Shown: positions 1-10,383, numbered from the stretch's first letter. The stretch is 64,000 nt of DNA from CAZSDU01 sp964429135 (GCA_964429135.1 CAYSAU010000019.1:1-64000); one strand, 5' to 3'. Made by a program: numbers and translations. Notes: a model not told the origin generated them from the sequence alone.

Positions 1-887
<887 letters not shown>

Positions 888-949
888 CTAAGTATCAGTC
901 TCATGACCTATTGTTGTATTTTCTTTCTTTATATGTCTTTTTGATATTT

Positions 950-1069
950 AAGATCTTACGGTGACTATAGCAGTGGTGATCACCTCTTCCCTTTCCGAAC
1001 AGAGTCGTTAAGCCCACTAGCGCAGATGGTACTGCAGTCTTTGTGGTAGAGTATGTCGTTGCCGATCTT
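950..1069 (+). rRNA. 5S ribosomal RNA
   Basis: The stretch has the 5S signature GGTGACTATAGC near its 5' end, the central CCGAACAGAGTCGTTAAGCC, and the GATGGTACTGC segment. The ends can pair (AAGATC at 950-955 with GATCTT at 1064-1069), closing helix I. Length is about 120 nt, as expected. It lies directly downstream of 23S rRNA and upstream of a strong terminator, so this is the distal end of an rrn operon. Confidence 0.93.
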
Positions 1070-1073
1070 TTCT

Positions 1074-1107
1074 AATCCCGGTTTTTTTTAAACCGGGATT
1101 TTTTTTT
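1074..1107 (+). terminator. rho-independent terminator of the rrn operon
   Basis: An 11-bp perfect stem (AATCCCGGTTT with AAACCGGGATT) closes a short T-rich loop and is followed by a run of nine T (counted from the end of the stem). It sits just after 5S rRNA and ends the rRNA transcript. Confidence 0.9.
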
Positions 1108-1162
1108 GCCTTACTCCCGGATGCACTTTGACACGCTTTTTTCTTACTTTTGCCTCTGATTC

Positions 1163-3085
1163 ATGAATCCCACGATGTTCAAACAAATCCTAATCTGCTT
1201 CTTCCTTACCCCTTTGCTCTTCCCCTGCACTGGTTATTCTTCCTCCCCCACCGACTCCACAATTAAACCTCCCAAAAAAGATTCAACCTACGTCTCCTTC
1301 TTTTACCATAATTTCGAAAAATTCGGCCTCCTCGATTTGAAATCCAATGATACTGCCCTGGCGGGATTCCAGGATTATGACCCACTCTATCGTCATGATC
1401 ATTTTTCATCCAGCCTGGGCAATATCGGACAAAATTATCGTAAACTCAGCCTTCCTTCTACCCCTAGAGCCAGCGGATTCGATTACGGAATTCATACCGC
1501 TGATGCCTATCTATACCAAAATGACAGCGTCAGGTATTATAAGGTATTTAAAACTTTTACCGAATTAACCTATGTCCAGGGCGCTAAAAAAGAACAGAAT
1601 TTCCATGCCATTTTCAGCCGTAACCTGTATCAAAGCCTGAACCTGGGTTTCGATTTCAGGGTTAGCAGTTCACCGGGAGCCTATCAACGACAAAAAACCA
1701 ATCATATTAATTTTGTTCTGACAACCCAGTACTTTACAAAAAATAAAAGATATGGCGTCATCGCCAACTTCCTTTTCAATCGCTTGCGAAATTATGAAAA
1801 CGGAGGTATTCAAAACGATAGCCTGTTTGAAAATAATATTGAAACCAACCGCTCCACTATCTCGGTAAACCTGCAAAAAGCCCAGAACCGGGTTAAAGAA
1901 ACAGGTTTTTATATGAAACATTATTTCGACCTGACCCGACACCTAAAAAATAAAAATGATACTGTAGTAGCAGGTAAAAAAAATATTGAACTGGGGAGGA
2001 TCACATACAGTTTCCATTATAACCGTCAAATTCAGAACTATATTGATGCCCAGCCAAAAAGCGGGTTCTATGACCACATCTATCTGGATACTCTCCAAAC
2101 ACTCGACTCCATTGCCATCACAAAAATCGTCAACGAGATTTTCTGGAGTAATCCCAGTTACAATAAAGAAAAAAGATACCGTGTTATACAATTAGAAGTC
2201 GGTTTACGCCAGCAATATTTTGAAGTTTCCTTCCACCAGCAGAAATATTATTTCCTGCAATATGTACCTACCGCGAACTTCTCTTTCCAGCCATTCGAGA
2301 GTTTCCGCCTGGATGCCAGGGGTGATTTTGTTTTCGGAGATTACAATGAGGGGGATATGAGCCTGAGGGTACAACTTTCAACTATATTGGGGAAAACAAA
2401 AAAAAACCTGGGGGTTATCACTTTACTGGGTAACTATGCACTGCAGAAACCAGGATGGTACTATGAGCATTTTCTGGGAAACAACTTTAAATGGGATACC
2501 ACATGGAAACAACAGGGTTTGATCTCCGGAGGCTTTAATTATCGCTGGAAATTTATCAACGCAGGTTTCGCGATCAGCCGAATCAATAACTATGTATACC
2601 TGGACACTACCGCTTCCCCACAACAATTTACCAAACAATTTGGTTACATATATACCTACCTGAACGGAGAAATCGACCTCTGGCGATTCAAACTCCAAGC
2701 CCAACTGGCTTATCAGACCATTCAGGGAACCACCGTTTTACGTTTACCTGCTTTTTTAGGTCATCTGAATGTTTACTACTCTCAGTCTTTATTCAGAGGT
2801 GCAGCCCTTTTACAACCAGGACTCAGCTTTTTCTATAACTCTTCCTATTATGCCAATGATTACATGCCGGCCACTCGCTCTTTTTATCTTCAGGATGTAA
2901 AAGAAATTGGAAACTACATCTACATGGATGTCTTTATCAACTTAAAGATCCAAAGAGCCCGATTTTTCATCATGTATTCACACTTCAACGCCAGTTTTAT
3001 GGGGTATTCATATTATACCGTTCCCCATTATCCAATGCCCGATGGCGCATTTAAATTCGGAATCACCTGGAGGTTTCATGATTGA
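1163..3085 (+). CDS. putative outer-membrane porin (Porin_10-like beta-barrel)
   Basis: The 640-residue product starts with a signal peptide (hydrophobic stretch about residues 7-20, then GYSSS). The rest is rich in alternating aromatic/polar strands, as in a beta-barrel, ending in WRFHD. The early segment YHNFEKFG...LGNIGQNY (about residues 48-92) resembles the start of the Bacteroidota 'putative porin' family; the name rests on that and is not proved. A TAnnTTTG element (TACTTTTG, 1145-1152) lies only 11 nt before this ATG. A second in-frame ATG at 1175 also leaves a complete signal peptide and may be the real start. The gene stands alone after the rrn terminator and converges on the oxidoreductase gene. 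Confidence 0.72.
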   Translation: MNPTMFKQILICFFLTPLLFPCTGYSSSPTDSTIKPPKKDSTYVSFFYHNFEKFGLLDLKSNDTALAGFQDYDPLYRHDHFSSSLGNIGQNYRKLSLPSTPRASGFDYGIHTADAYLYQNDSVRYYKVFKTFTELTYVQGAKKEQNFHAIFSRNLYQSLNLGFDFRVSSSPGAYQRQKTNHINFVLTTQYFTKNKRYGVIANFLFNRLRNYENGGIQNDSLFENNIETNRSTISVNLQKAQNRVKETGFYMKHYFDLTRHLKNKNDTVVAGKKNIELGRITYSFHYNRQIQNYIDAQPKSGFYDHIYLDTLQTLDSIAITKIVNEIFWSNPSYNKEKRYRVIQLEVGLRQQYFEVSFHQQKYYFLQYVPTANFSFQPFESFRLDARGDFVFGDYNEGDMSLRVQLSTILGKTKKNLGVITLLGNYALQKPGWYYEHFLGNNFKWDTTWKQQGLISGGFNYRWKFINAGFAISRINNYVYLDTTASPQQFTKQFGYIYTYLNGEIDLWRFKLQAQLAYQTIQGTTVLRLPAFLGHLNVYYSQSLFRGAALLQPGLSFFYNSSYYANDYMPATRSFYLQDVKEIGNYIYMDVFINLKIQRARFFIMYSHFNASFMGYSYYTVPHYPMPDGAFKFGITWRFHD

Positions 3086-3143
3086 ACGCTGAAACTCAGT
3101 AAAAAGAATGTAACCCGGAAGATGGATGGACAGGTAGAGAAAT

Positions 3144-4346
3144 TTAGGATTCCAGCGATTTAAGCCATTTTTCCGGAAGGGATTCTTCATGCTGGTAACA
3201 GGCCATTTTACCAGAATACATCACCGCAATGCAATAGTTGGTATGATGACAACCAGAGGAAATGAGTTCTCCGGTCTTTAATTTCCTGATGAAACCAGGA
3301 TCATGGATGAGGGCTCTCGCCATCTGGAAAAACTCAAACCCTTGAGATAACACATTTTCGATACCCGCAAGGGAAGTCATGCCTCCGACATAAATACAGG
3401 GAATGCTTACATTTTTCCTGATTACCAAAGCATCCTCCAGAAAATATCCTTCACTGAATGGTTCAGCTTTCATCAATAGATTACCAAAAAGTCTCAGACC
3501 CGGTTTCATCCATTGTTCATGGATAAAATGCGACATCACCTGTACGGGCATCCGACCCCGCATGACATACATGGGAGCGCGGCAAACAAATCCTCCGCTG
3601 AGAACCAACCCATGTACCCCTTCACTCTCCAACAATTTCGCCACCTGTATGGATTCATCCAATTCCATTCCTCCCCTGAAACCATCCCGGAGGTTCATCT
3701 TGACAACAACCGTCATATCATTACCGGCAGATTTCATCACCTCCCTGATCACCTCAAGCATGAATCTGGATCTGTTTTCGAAAGTCCCCCCATAGGTGTC
3801 TTTTCGTTTATTGGTGTAAGGAGACAGGAACTGACTGATAAGATAGCCATGTCCGGCATGCACTTCAATGGCATCGAATCCTGCTTCTCTGGCGAGATTC
3901 ACCGCAAAACCAAAATCAGTAACCACCTGACGAATATCTTCCTTCGTCATTTTTTTTGGCCAGGTAGGACCAAAAAGATTAAACCCGCCGCTGGGTGAAA
4001 AACATTTTCCGCTAAGTGACTTTTTTGCCATTAACCCACAATGCCCAAGCTGAATCGCAACCGCGGCATTCTCCGTGTGAATGGCTTTGGTCAGTAACCT
4101 TAACCCGGGAATAGCTTCTTTCCGTAACCATAACTGGTGAGGAAAGGACAAACCGGATCTGGATACCGAAGCATACGCCACAGTAGTCATTCCTATTTCC
4201 CCTGCAGCAACGGAACGATGATAGGCAATCAGGTCATCAGAAACGAGGTGGTTTGGGCTCATCCCTTCAAAAGCAGCAGAACGGATGGAACGGTTTTTCA
4301 GGGTCAAATGACCGAGTCTGGCGGGAGTGAAAAGAAGATGTGGCAT
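3144..4346 (-). CDS. NADH:flavin oxidoreductase, old yellow enzyme family
   Basis: This 400-residue flavin-binding TIM-barrel enzyme probably reduces activated C=C bonds or a related substrate using NAD(P)H; the substrate cannot be read from sequence. Family marks: N-terminal LKNRSIRSAAFEGMS, AIQLGHCG at about residue 98, the HAGHGYLISQFLSP motif with its histidine pair at about 164-177, and the TNKRKDTYGG segment after it. The C-terminal part carries the phosphate-binding YVGGMTS stretch and a Cys/His-containing tail (SSGCHHTNYC). It is monocistronic and divergent from the dipeptidase gene, with 54 nt between the two starts. Confidence 0.88.
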   Translation of the reverse strand: MPHLLFTPARLGHLTLKNRSIRSAAFEGMSPNHLVSDDLIAYHRSVAAGEIGMTTVAYASVSRSGLSFPHQLWLRKEAIPGLRLLTKAIHTENAAVAIQLGHCGLMAKKSLSGKCFSPSGGFNLFGPTWPKKMTKEDIRQVVTDFGFAVNLAREAGFDAIEVHAGHGYLISQFLSPYTNKRKDTYGGTFENRSRFMLEVIREVMKSAGNDMTVVVKMNLRDGFRGGMELDESIQVAKLLESEGVHGLVLSGGFVCRAPMYVMRGRMPVQVMSHFIHEQWMKPGLRLFGNLLMKAEPFSEGYFLEDALVIRKNVSIPCIYVGGMTSLAGIENVLSQGFEFFQMARALIHDPGFIRKLKTGELISSGCHHTNYCIAVMYSGKMACYQHEESLPEKWLKSLES

Positions 4347-4400
4347 GAATGAAAAATCTCAGAAAAATTTACGAATTTTGAACTTAGAAACCACGAAAAT

Positions 4401-5111
4401 ATGAGCTTTATCCCAAATTTCAAAACCATTCCGTTATTTCTGTTTCTTTTTCTTTGTTTTTCTTCCTATGGCCAGGAAAAAGAAAACCCTTACGGACTAA
4501 AAATCATTTCGACTTTATCCGAATATCAGGAATCGGTAAAACAAGACACCATCAACAAGCTAATCAATCTGGAACAATTCATCCCCGGTATTAAACTAGA
4601 CATACGTTATGCCACCGACAACAACTTTACCCGTCACATAGTTTATACCCAAGCTAAAGCATATGCAAGGGTCATGGTGGCAAGAGCGCTTTTAGAAGTT
4701 GAAAAGGAATTAAATCGAAAAGGCCTGGGTTTAAAAATTTTCGATGCCTATCGCCCTTACGCGGCCACCTTGCTGTTTTATAAAATTATGAAATCAGCCG
4801 TTTATGTCGCTGCACCCTGGCAGGGTTCCCGTCATAACCGCGGTTGCGCGGTGGATGTCAGCCTGATCAACCTGAAAACGGGAGAAGAACTGGAAATGCC
4901 CACGCTATTCGATGATTTCACTCAAAAAGCCAGTCCCTCCTATATGGATCTTCCTCCGACTGTAATCAAAAACCGTCAATTGCTCATCAATGTGATGTCA
5001 ACCCATGGTTTCACTGTTTTTCCGGATGAATGGTGGCACTTTGACTATAAAGGGTGGGAGCATTATGAACTCTTGGATATTTCTTTTGAGGCACTGGAAA
5101 ATTCTCAATAG
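4401..5111 (+). CDS. D-alanyl-D-alanine dipeptidase (VanX/DdpX, peptidase M15D)
   Basis: This zinc metallopeptidase of 236 residues is predicted to cleave D-Ala-D-Ala released from peptidoglycan. An N-terminal signal peptide (LFLFLFLCFSSYGQ) sends it to the periplasm. Family motifs are complete: DIRYATDNNF, FDAYRPY, the zinc-binding SRHNRGCAVDVSL (SxHxxGxAxD) and EWWHFDY (ExxWH). The periplasmic location and lack of vanA/vanH neighbours argue for cell-wall turnover, not glycopeptide resistance. A near-match promoter (GAATTTTG) lies about 22 nt upstream of the ATG. Confidence 0.9.
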   Translation: MSFIPNFKTIPLFLFLFLCFSSYGQEKENPYGLKIISTLSEYQESVKQDTINKLINLEQFIPGIKLDIRYATDNNFTRHIVYTQAKAYARVMVARALLEVEKELNRKGLGLKIFDAYRPYAATLLFYKIMKSAVYVAAPWQGSRHNRGCAVDVSLINLKTGEELEMPTLFDDFTQKASPSYMDLPPTVIKNRQLLINVMSTHGFTVFPDEWWHFDYKGWEHYELLDISFEALENSQ

Positions 5112-5151
5112 GCGATCAGCGATATTGGTAGCTACCTGAAATAGCAAGTTT

Positions 5152-6021
5152 CTAGTTGATGCCTCTTTGCTTTTTAATTTCTTCGTAAGCGGAATTGATT
5201 TTCTGGAATTTTTCAGTAGCCGAACGCTTTATATCATCTCCAAGATTAGCCATTTTATCGGGGTGATGTTTTTTAGCCATCTCGCGGTAGGCTTTTTTCA
5301 CTTCCTCATTGGTGGCTTCTGGATTTATTTCAAGAACCCTGTATGCCCATCCTGGATCTTTCACGAACATGGCTTTCAGGGAACTAAAATCCCCTGAAGT
5401 AATTCCCATATAAGTTGAGACTGTCGAGATCATTTCCAGTTCATCCGGATGATAAATCCCATCGGCAGCGGAAATACCAAATAAATAATGTAGCATCTGA
5501 AGTTTCACCGGATAATCCAAGTATTGCCCTGCCTGAATACTGACTTCCCTGATATTTATTTCCTGTTTTAAAATTTCCTTCAGCATCTGGATCAAGCGGT
5601 TTCCTTCTTCCTCCCCGAACTGGGAAATAAAAAAACCCCTGACATACTCCAGTTCGGAACGGACAACCTTTTTATCAGCCTTCATGATGGCTGCGGAAAT
5701 AACCAGCAGACTCAGAGCAAAATCTCCTCTGGGTGACCCCCGGTAAGCATACTTCCCCGTATTCATTCCATCAAGCATGGATCCAAGTGCAATTCCGAGT
5801 ATAGCCCCTATAGGTCCACCGAAGACCCAGCCAAGCCCCCCACCAATCCATTTACTATAACGAAAACCTTTGCTATTAAAAGAAGTCTTACTTCCACTGG
5901 TGTTTTGACTCTGGTCTGTCACATCAGGACCTGTTCCGGATGTCTTTCGTTTTGACATACTGAAAATGGCATAGATAAAAATACCAATGATGATCACCAG
6001 AAAAACAACAGATATATCCAT
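5152..6021 (-). CDS. membrane-anchored TerB/DnaJ-domain protein (DjlA-like)
   Basis: The 289-residue protein has one N-terminal membrane helix (about 4-22), a polar linker, a Gly-rich segment (about 58-85, GGGLGWVFGGPIGAILG), a helical TerB-type domain (about 98-200) and a C-terminal J domain (about 222-285) with the HPD tripeptide in KKHHPDKM. The order matches DjlA, a co-chaperone that stimulates DnaK from the membrane. Its ATG directly abuts the stop of the saccharopine dehydrogenase gene (6021/6022), so it is the last gene of that operon. Why a co-chaperone travels with lysine catabolism is not evident. Confidence 0.85.
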   Translation of the reverse strand: MDISVVFLVIIIGIFIYAIFSMSKRKTSGTGPDVTDQSQNTSGSKTSFNSKGFRYSKWIGGGLGWVFGGPIGAILGIALGSMLDGMNTGKYAYRGSPRGDFALSLLVISAAIMKADKKVVRSELEYVRGFFISQFGEEEGNRLIQMLKEILKQEINIREVSIQAGQYLDYPVKLQMLHYLFGISAADGIYHPDELEMISTVSTYMGITSGDFSSLKAMFVKDPGWAYRVLEINPEATNEEVKKAYREMAKKHHPDKMANLGDDIKRSATEKFQKINSAYEEIKKQRGIN

Positions 6022-7326
6022 TTATTGAATATTTTCCGACAAAGGTAATCCGAACTCTTCGGTCATTTTAATATCCAACTTCTCAAGCTGGCCCAGGATT
6101 GGATTATATATTTCAGGAATAACAGGGATATGAACACCCTTGACATGAATTTCACCCTGTAAAATCATGTCTACGGCTATTGCTGCCGGAAGTGCAACGG
6201 TACGGGCGATAGAAGTATCAGTAGCAAGGGTACCATAATCAAGCATCCTGGAACGGATGACTTCCTTTCGTCCATCTGAATACGCGGCAAGGAATGTATG
6301 CTGCATAACTACCATATCGCGTTCTGCTTGTCCAAGTTCCATTTTTGAAATCATCAGATCCGATGTCACTTCGAATGTTGAATCGATGGTTCGGTTCATC
6401 GGGGAATGATCATAAAAGCCCAGCCAGTGAAGCGCTTCAACGGCATACGGATGATCCTGTATCCGGTATCCGGTATTCCGAATCTGTTGGTTCAACAGCT
6501 CAGCATAGGTCATACCGGTCATATCGATTTTCTCGTCAGAAATCAAATTGAGCGCTTTAATAACATCCATTGTTTCGCACCAGCCTTTATACCGGAAGGT
6601 CCCGCGAAACATGGTCTGTGCTTCCGGAATACAATAAAGTTCTTTATAGGTCAGGGAATCGCGGTTTGGATAAACTTCCATTTCACCTACATTTGGGAAA
6701 TTAACCTTGAAAGGCCTTTTAAATAAATCTGCAGTTGGAAGGCTTACTGCCTGTCCGTGTCTCAGGTAAACGGCATCATTATTGCCTGCCATAACCACTC
6801 CTTTGGGACTCCAGGAAAACTTATATTTAAAAGGATTTTCCGCTGCTTCGGGAGCCGGAAGGGCTCCACAGATGGAATAAAACTCAAGGATAGCTCCTCC
6901 TTCATGATGCACTTTGTCTATGATACGCATGGCCGACATATGGTCGATGCCGGGATCGAGTCCACATTCATTCAACAGCATGACACCTTTCTGAACGGCT
7001 TCGTCATGAAAGGCTTTCATTTCAGGTTTGACATAGGAAGTCGTTACCATATTTTTCGAATGTTTCAGGCAGTGGCGGGCCACCATGACATGAAAAACAT
7101 AAGGTAAAAGGCTAACGGTGAGATCATGTTCAGCCACCATGCGGTCAAGCGACAGCTCATCGGTTGCTTCCCAGGAAACCGATTTTCCATTGGGATGCTT
7201 GTCGATCATGATATCTGAACGATCAGGTGTGTTGGAGGCTACAGTCAGCCAATAGTTTCTTTTCAGTAGATATTGAATAAGAGGTCGTGCCACCAGGCCT
7301 GAGCCAAGAATGAGTACTTTTTTCAT
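6022..7326 (-). CDS. saccharopine dehydrogenase (glutamate-forming; Lys9/AASS C-half type)
   Basis: The 434-residue enzyme has an N-terminal Rossmann fold starting at the initiator region (VLILGSGLVARPL) and a C-terminal catalytic domain. Segments LLPYVFHVMVARHCL, LNECGLDPGIDHM, CGALPAPEAAENP and YKFSWSPKGV closely follow eukaryotic saccharopine reductase (yeast Lys9, C-terminal half of AASS). It would oxidise saccharopine to glutamate and alpha-aminoadipate semialdehyde. Only 3 nt separate it from the upstream reductase gene, which supports lysine breakdown as the direction used. Annotation pipelines often call it 'saccharopine dehydrogenase family'. Confidence 0.9.
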   Translation of the reverse strand: MKKVLILGSGLVARPLIQYLLKRNYWLTVASNTPDRSDIMIDKHPNGKSVSWEATDELSLDRMVAEHDLTVSLLPYVFHVMVARHCLKHSKNMVTTSYVKPEMKAFHDEAVQKGVMLLNECGLDPGIDHMSAMRIIDKVHHEGGAILEFYSICGALPAPEAAENPFKYKFSWSPKGVVMAGNNDAVYLRHGQAVSLPTADLFKRPFKVNFPNVGEMEVYPNRDSLTYKELYCIPEAQTMFRGTFRYKGWCETMDVIKALNLISDEKIDMTGMTYAELLNQQIRNTGYRIQDHPYAVEALHWLGFYDHSPMNRTIDSTFEVTSDLMISKMELGQAERDMVVMQHTFLAAYSDGRKEVIRSRMLDYGTLATDTSIARTVALPAAIAVDMILQGEIHVKGVHIPVIPEIYNPILGQLEKLDIKMTEEFGLPLSENIQ

Positions 7327-7329
7327 GGT

Positions 7330-8640
7330 TCAATGATTCAGAAAATCTTCAAGGTATTTATAGTCGGGGGTGAGTTCACCCTTATGGAGGATTAAACCTT
7401 TCTTAATGGCCCGGGGCAGGTCCAGGTCTTCAAATGCTTCATCAAAATCGGCATCGGCTATGGGTTTCACATAATTTACCAGGACATCACCAAAACCTGC
7501 AGAAGCATCACGAGGGAGTTCAGCCGGAAGTATGTCTACAGCCATAATCAGCATTCCATCGCCTTTGTGGCCTGTAGTTATATCCCCTTTCAAAGGGTCA
7601 TATACATACAATGGTTCTTCAATAATGGCAGGTTTCAAGGTACATTCGATGGAACCTTCCACGTCGCAGCTGATGTCACCAATCACCCTAAGCTTTGGCT
7701 GTCCCTTGGCAAATAATTTTTTAAGATACTCCCTGGTGATCAGCCGGGGGTATCGTTTATCCCAATAAATGCAATTGATCAGCATTGACAGATGAGGAAC
7801 ATATTGATCGAATTTACTCTTGTAGTGATGAGGGTTGGCATAATAATCCTGGAGATCGAATTCCTCTCCGTGGATATGTTCCACCAGGTCAGCTTCTTTG
7901 AATATAACTTTATAAATAATATTGTCAGGCGTTTTTTTCCTACGGCTGAGCTCAATCAGTTTTTCCGGGGAAATTTCCTTGACTGGAAGTAAGCCGCAGA
8001 TCTCCTGGGCGCCCTGTGACACATTGCCATATCCAGTAAAACCGATGACATATGGCCTTAACTCATGGGTAATGCCATTTTCAGCAATGATCTGACCGAT
8101 TCCTGAAATATCTTCCTTTGCCTCTTTCAGGGAATGATATTGATGCGCTTGTTTCAGCCGTGCAAGGTTAGTGAAAAATCCCTGCTCCTTCAGGCGAAGG
8201 CCTAAGGCCCAGAGAGCGTTAATCATGCCAGCCATACCTGCATACCTGCCGAAAAAGATCAGTCGTTTTCCTTGTTCATCAATTACCCTTTCATATTCAA
8301 TCAGGTTGCATTTTAATTCCATCATGCGTTTCAGCATGGACATGTTATAGCGTTGTCCTTTGATTACGTGCGAAAAAAATACATAGGTTTTTTCTGCTTC
8401 AAAAAATGTCTCCGGCATTTCTTTCACGCCAAAGATTACCGAACACTTTTTCAGGTCCTTCGCGATTTTCGCACCGGCTTTTAGATATTCATCATCATGA
8501 AAGATACGGCGTTCCGAAGTCTGGACAACAATGTCAAGTTTCTTGTGTTTGACAAGCCATTCAACATGTTTTGGTGTCAAGGGAGCCCTGCGCTCGCTGG
8601 TGTACTTATCTTCATGCCGAATTCCAATAAAATTGCTCAT
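7330..8640 (-). CDS. lysine-2-oxoglutarate reductase-like protein (AASS N-half type)
   Basis: The 436-residue protein belongs to the alanine dehydrogenase/PNT-like fold of saccharopine dehydrogenases (Lys1, N-terminal half of AASS). It opens with IGIRHEDKYTSERRAPLTP, typical of that N-terminal domain, and has a nucleotide-binding region near VIGFTGYGNVSQGAQE (about residues 197-212), and DISCDVEGSIECT later. With the downstream gene it reconstitutes, as two chains, the bifunctional animal AASS: lysine plus 2-oxoglutarate to saccharopine, then to glutamate and aminoadipate semialdehyde. First gene of a three-gene operon; a TAATTTCG element at 8668-8675 (minus strand) is the likely -7 box. Confidence 0.85.
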   Translation of the reverse strand: MSNFIGIRHEDKYTSERRAPLTPKHVEWLVKHKKLDIVVQTSERRIFHDDEYLKAGAKIAKDLKKCSVIFGVKEMPETFFEAEKTYVFFSHVIKGQRYNMSMLKRMMELKCNLIEYERVIDEQGKRLIFFGRYAGMAGMINALWALGLRLKEQGFFTNLARLKQAHQYHSLKEAKEDISGIGQIIAENGITHELRPYVIGFTGYGNVSQGAQEICGLLPVKEISPEKLIELSRRKKTPDNIIYKVIFKEADLVEHIHGEEFDLQDYYANPHHYKSKFDQYVPHLSMLINCIYWDKRYPRLITREYLKKLFAKGQPKLRVIGDISCDVEGSIECTLKPAIIEEPLYVYDPLKGDITTGHKGDGMLIMAVDILPAELPRDASAGFGDVLVNYVKPIADADFDEAFEDLDLPRAIKKGLILHKGELTPDYKYLEDFLNH

Positions 8641-8686
8641 AGACGGGATAGCTTTGGAGAGAAAGTGCGAAATTATGAAAAAATCT

Positions 8687-8694
8687 TACATTTG
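8687..8694 (+). promoter_or_regulatory. -7 promoter element TACATTTG upstream of the DUF4476 gene
   Basis: Exact TAnnTTTG match followed by CAGCC, 61 nt before the ATG at 8756. No TTG lies at the preferred 19-20 nt spacing. It faces the minus-strand TAATTTCG (8668-8675) of the lysine operon, so the 115-nt gap holds two divergent promoters. Confidence 0.6.
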
Positions 8695-8755
8695 CAGCCT
8701 TGTTCTACAAATACAGTTTTAATCGAAAGACAATTTAGCAATTCACCTATACGTT

Positions 8756-9625
8756 ATGAAAAAAAATTTATTCCTTGTAATCATGCTGTTTCCGGTTGCG
8801 GTTTTTTCACAACTGACCAACCTGGTTTTTTTCACCGAACAGGGTGAAAAGTTTTCACTGATCATGAACGGTATCCGCCAGAACGATAGTCCTGAAACCA
8901 ACATCATGATAACCGGGTTACCAGCACCTTCCTATAAAGTCAAGATCATATTCGAAGATCCCAAATTACCACCCATCGATAAAACTTTATATTTCCAGCA
9001 GGGGACAGAAACCACTTATAATATTAAAAAAAACAACAAAGGAGAATATGTAATCCGGTTTTTAAACCAGATACCGCTTGCAGAGGTGCTTCCTCCCCCA
9101 TCCAACCGTCATGTGATTGTTTTTTCTACAGAACCTCCCCTTCCGGTCGGGAATCAGCAAACGCAGGTGACTTCCACTACCATCACCATGCCCGGGTTCA
9201 GTACCACTTCCACAACCTCTGTGCAAACCACTACGGTAACGAGCCAGGGAAATGTATATGTGGAAGATCACGGGACGCATGAGAATCCGGTTTATATCAT
9301 GCCAGGCTATCATGGTCCCGTGGGTTGCCCCCACCCGATCACTGAGCTTGATTTCCGTAAGGTTAAGGAAACCATTTCAGCCAGGACTCTGGAAGACAGC
9401 AAACTCACTATAGCCAAGCAGGTTACAGCTTCTAATTGCCTCTTTGCTGCTGAAGTTAAAGAAATTATGATGCTTTTCACGTTTGAAACCACAAGGCTTG
9501 AATTTGCAAAATATGCTTATCGCTACACTTACGATATCGGGAATTATTATGTATTGAATGACGCCTTCAAATTCGAATCTTCCATTGAAGATCTCAACGA
9601 ATTTATTCAGGGAAGATCAAATTAA
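8756..9625 (+). CDS. exported DUF4476-like protein
   Basis: The 289-residue protein has a clear signal peptide (LFLVIMLFPVAVFSQ). An N-terminal beta-rich part with segments on small-molecule/protein-surface scale (about 20-120) is followed by a Thr/Ser-rich linker (about 130-165, many TT and ST pairs). The C-terminal helical region (about 200-287) has FTFETTRLEFAKYAY and NYYVLNDAFKFESS, which match the DUF4476 pattern of Bacteroidota envelope proteins; I recognise the family by pattern only. Function is unknown. It is 14 nt upstream of the glycosyltransferase gene mtgA and likely co-transcribed. Confidence 0.65.
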   Translation: MKKNLFLVIMLFPVAVFSQLTNLVFFTEQGEKFSLIMNGIRQNDSPETNIMITGLPAPSYKVKIIFEDPKLPPIDKTLYFQQGTETTYNIKKNNKGEYVIRFLNQIPLAEVLPPPSNRHVIVFSTEPPLPVGNQQTQVTSTTITMPGFSTTSTTSVQTTTVTSQGNVYVEDHGTHENPVYIMPGYHGPVGCPHPITELDFRKVKETISARTLEDSKLTIAKQVTASNCLFAAEVKEIMMLFTFETTRLEFAKYAYRYTYDIGNYYVLNDAFKFESSIEDLNEFIQGRSN

Positions 9626-9639
9626 AAGAAACATTCTCC

Positions 9640-10335
9640 ATGAAAAAATTCCGGAAGGTTTTTTTTAAATGGACTTTATACTGTCTCCTGTTTTTTTTCC
9701 TTTCCAGTATTCTGGCAGTGTTTATCTATCGATTCATCAATCCTCCCTTAACTCCGCTGATGCTTTTCCGTCTCGTGGAACAAGCTGCTTCAGGAGAAAA
9801 CACAAAACTAAAAAAAGACTGGGTCGCACTCGGGAAAATTTCACCCAACCTTCAAATGGCAGTCGTGGCTTCAGAGGACAACCTCTTTTTCCAGCATCAT
9901 GGCTTTGATCTTGAAGCGATAGAAAAAGCTGCCGAATACAATGCCAAAAAACATGGAAAAAAAACCAGAGGGGCTTCCACTATTTCACAACAAACCGTAA
10001 AAAATGTTTTTCTCTGGCCACAGCGTTCCTGGGTCAGAAAAGGCTTCGAAGTTTATTTTACCTTTCTGATTGAACTTTTTTGGAGTAAAAAGCGAATCAT
10101 GGAAGTCTATCTTAATGTGATTGAGATGGGCCCAGGAATTTATGGCGCTGAAGCAGCCTCAAAGGCATATTTCAATAAAAAAGCTTCAGCACTAACACCA
10201 GGGGAATCAGCCCTATTGGCCGCGATTTTGCCGAATCCCAGGAAATGGGATCCTTCCAACCCGACTTCCTACCTCAGAAGCCGTCAGGAATGGATACTCT
10301 GGAACATGGGGAACATTGGAAAGTTAGCCTATTGA
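9640..10335 (+). CDS. mtgA: monofunctional biosynthetic peptidoglycan transglycosylase
   Basis: GT51-family enzyme of 231 residues that polymerises lipid II into glycan strands at the outer face of the inner membrane. One N-terminal membrane helix (about 8-33) anchors it. Catalytic-region motifs are present: SEDNLFFQHHGFD with the putative catalytic Glu at 79, GASTISQQT, KRIMEVYLNVIEMG and GESALLAAILPNP. There is no transpeptidase domain, and the length is normal for MtgA. It follows the DUF4476 gene by 14 nt. Confidence 0.93.
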   Translation: MKKFRKVFFKWTLYCLLFFFLSSILAVFIYRFINPPLTPLMLFRLVEQAASGENTKLKKDWVALGKISPNLQMAVVASEDNLFFQHHGFDLEAIEKAAEYNAKKHGKKTRGASTISQQTVKNVFLWPQRSWVRKGFEVYFTFLIELFWSKKRIMEVYLNVIEMGPGIYGAEAASKAYFNKKASALTPGESALLAAILPNPRKWDPSNPTSYLRSRQEWILWNMGNIGKLAY

Positions 10336-10383
10336 AGGCATCCATAATAAACATCTTTTCGGTAAAAATTAATTGGATTTAAA

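Noticed and set aside
3513..3998. 161-codon plus-strand frame
   Set aside because: It lies fully inside the oxidoreductase gene on the other strand, which has clear family motifs.
4401..5111. VanX as vancomycin resistance
   Set aside because: It has a signal peptide and no vanA/vanH neighbours, so cell-wall recycling is more likely.
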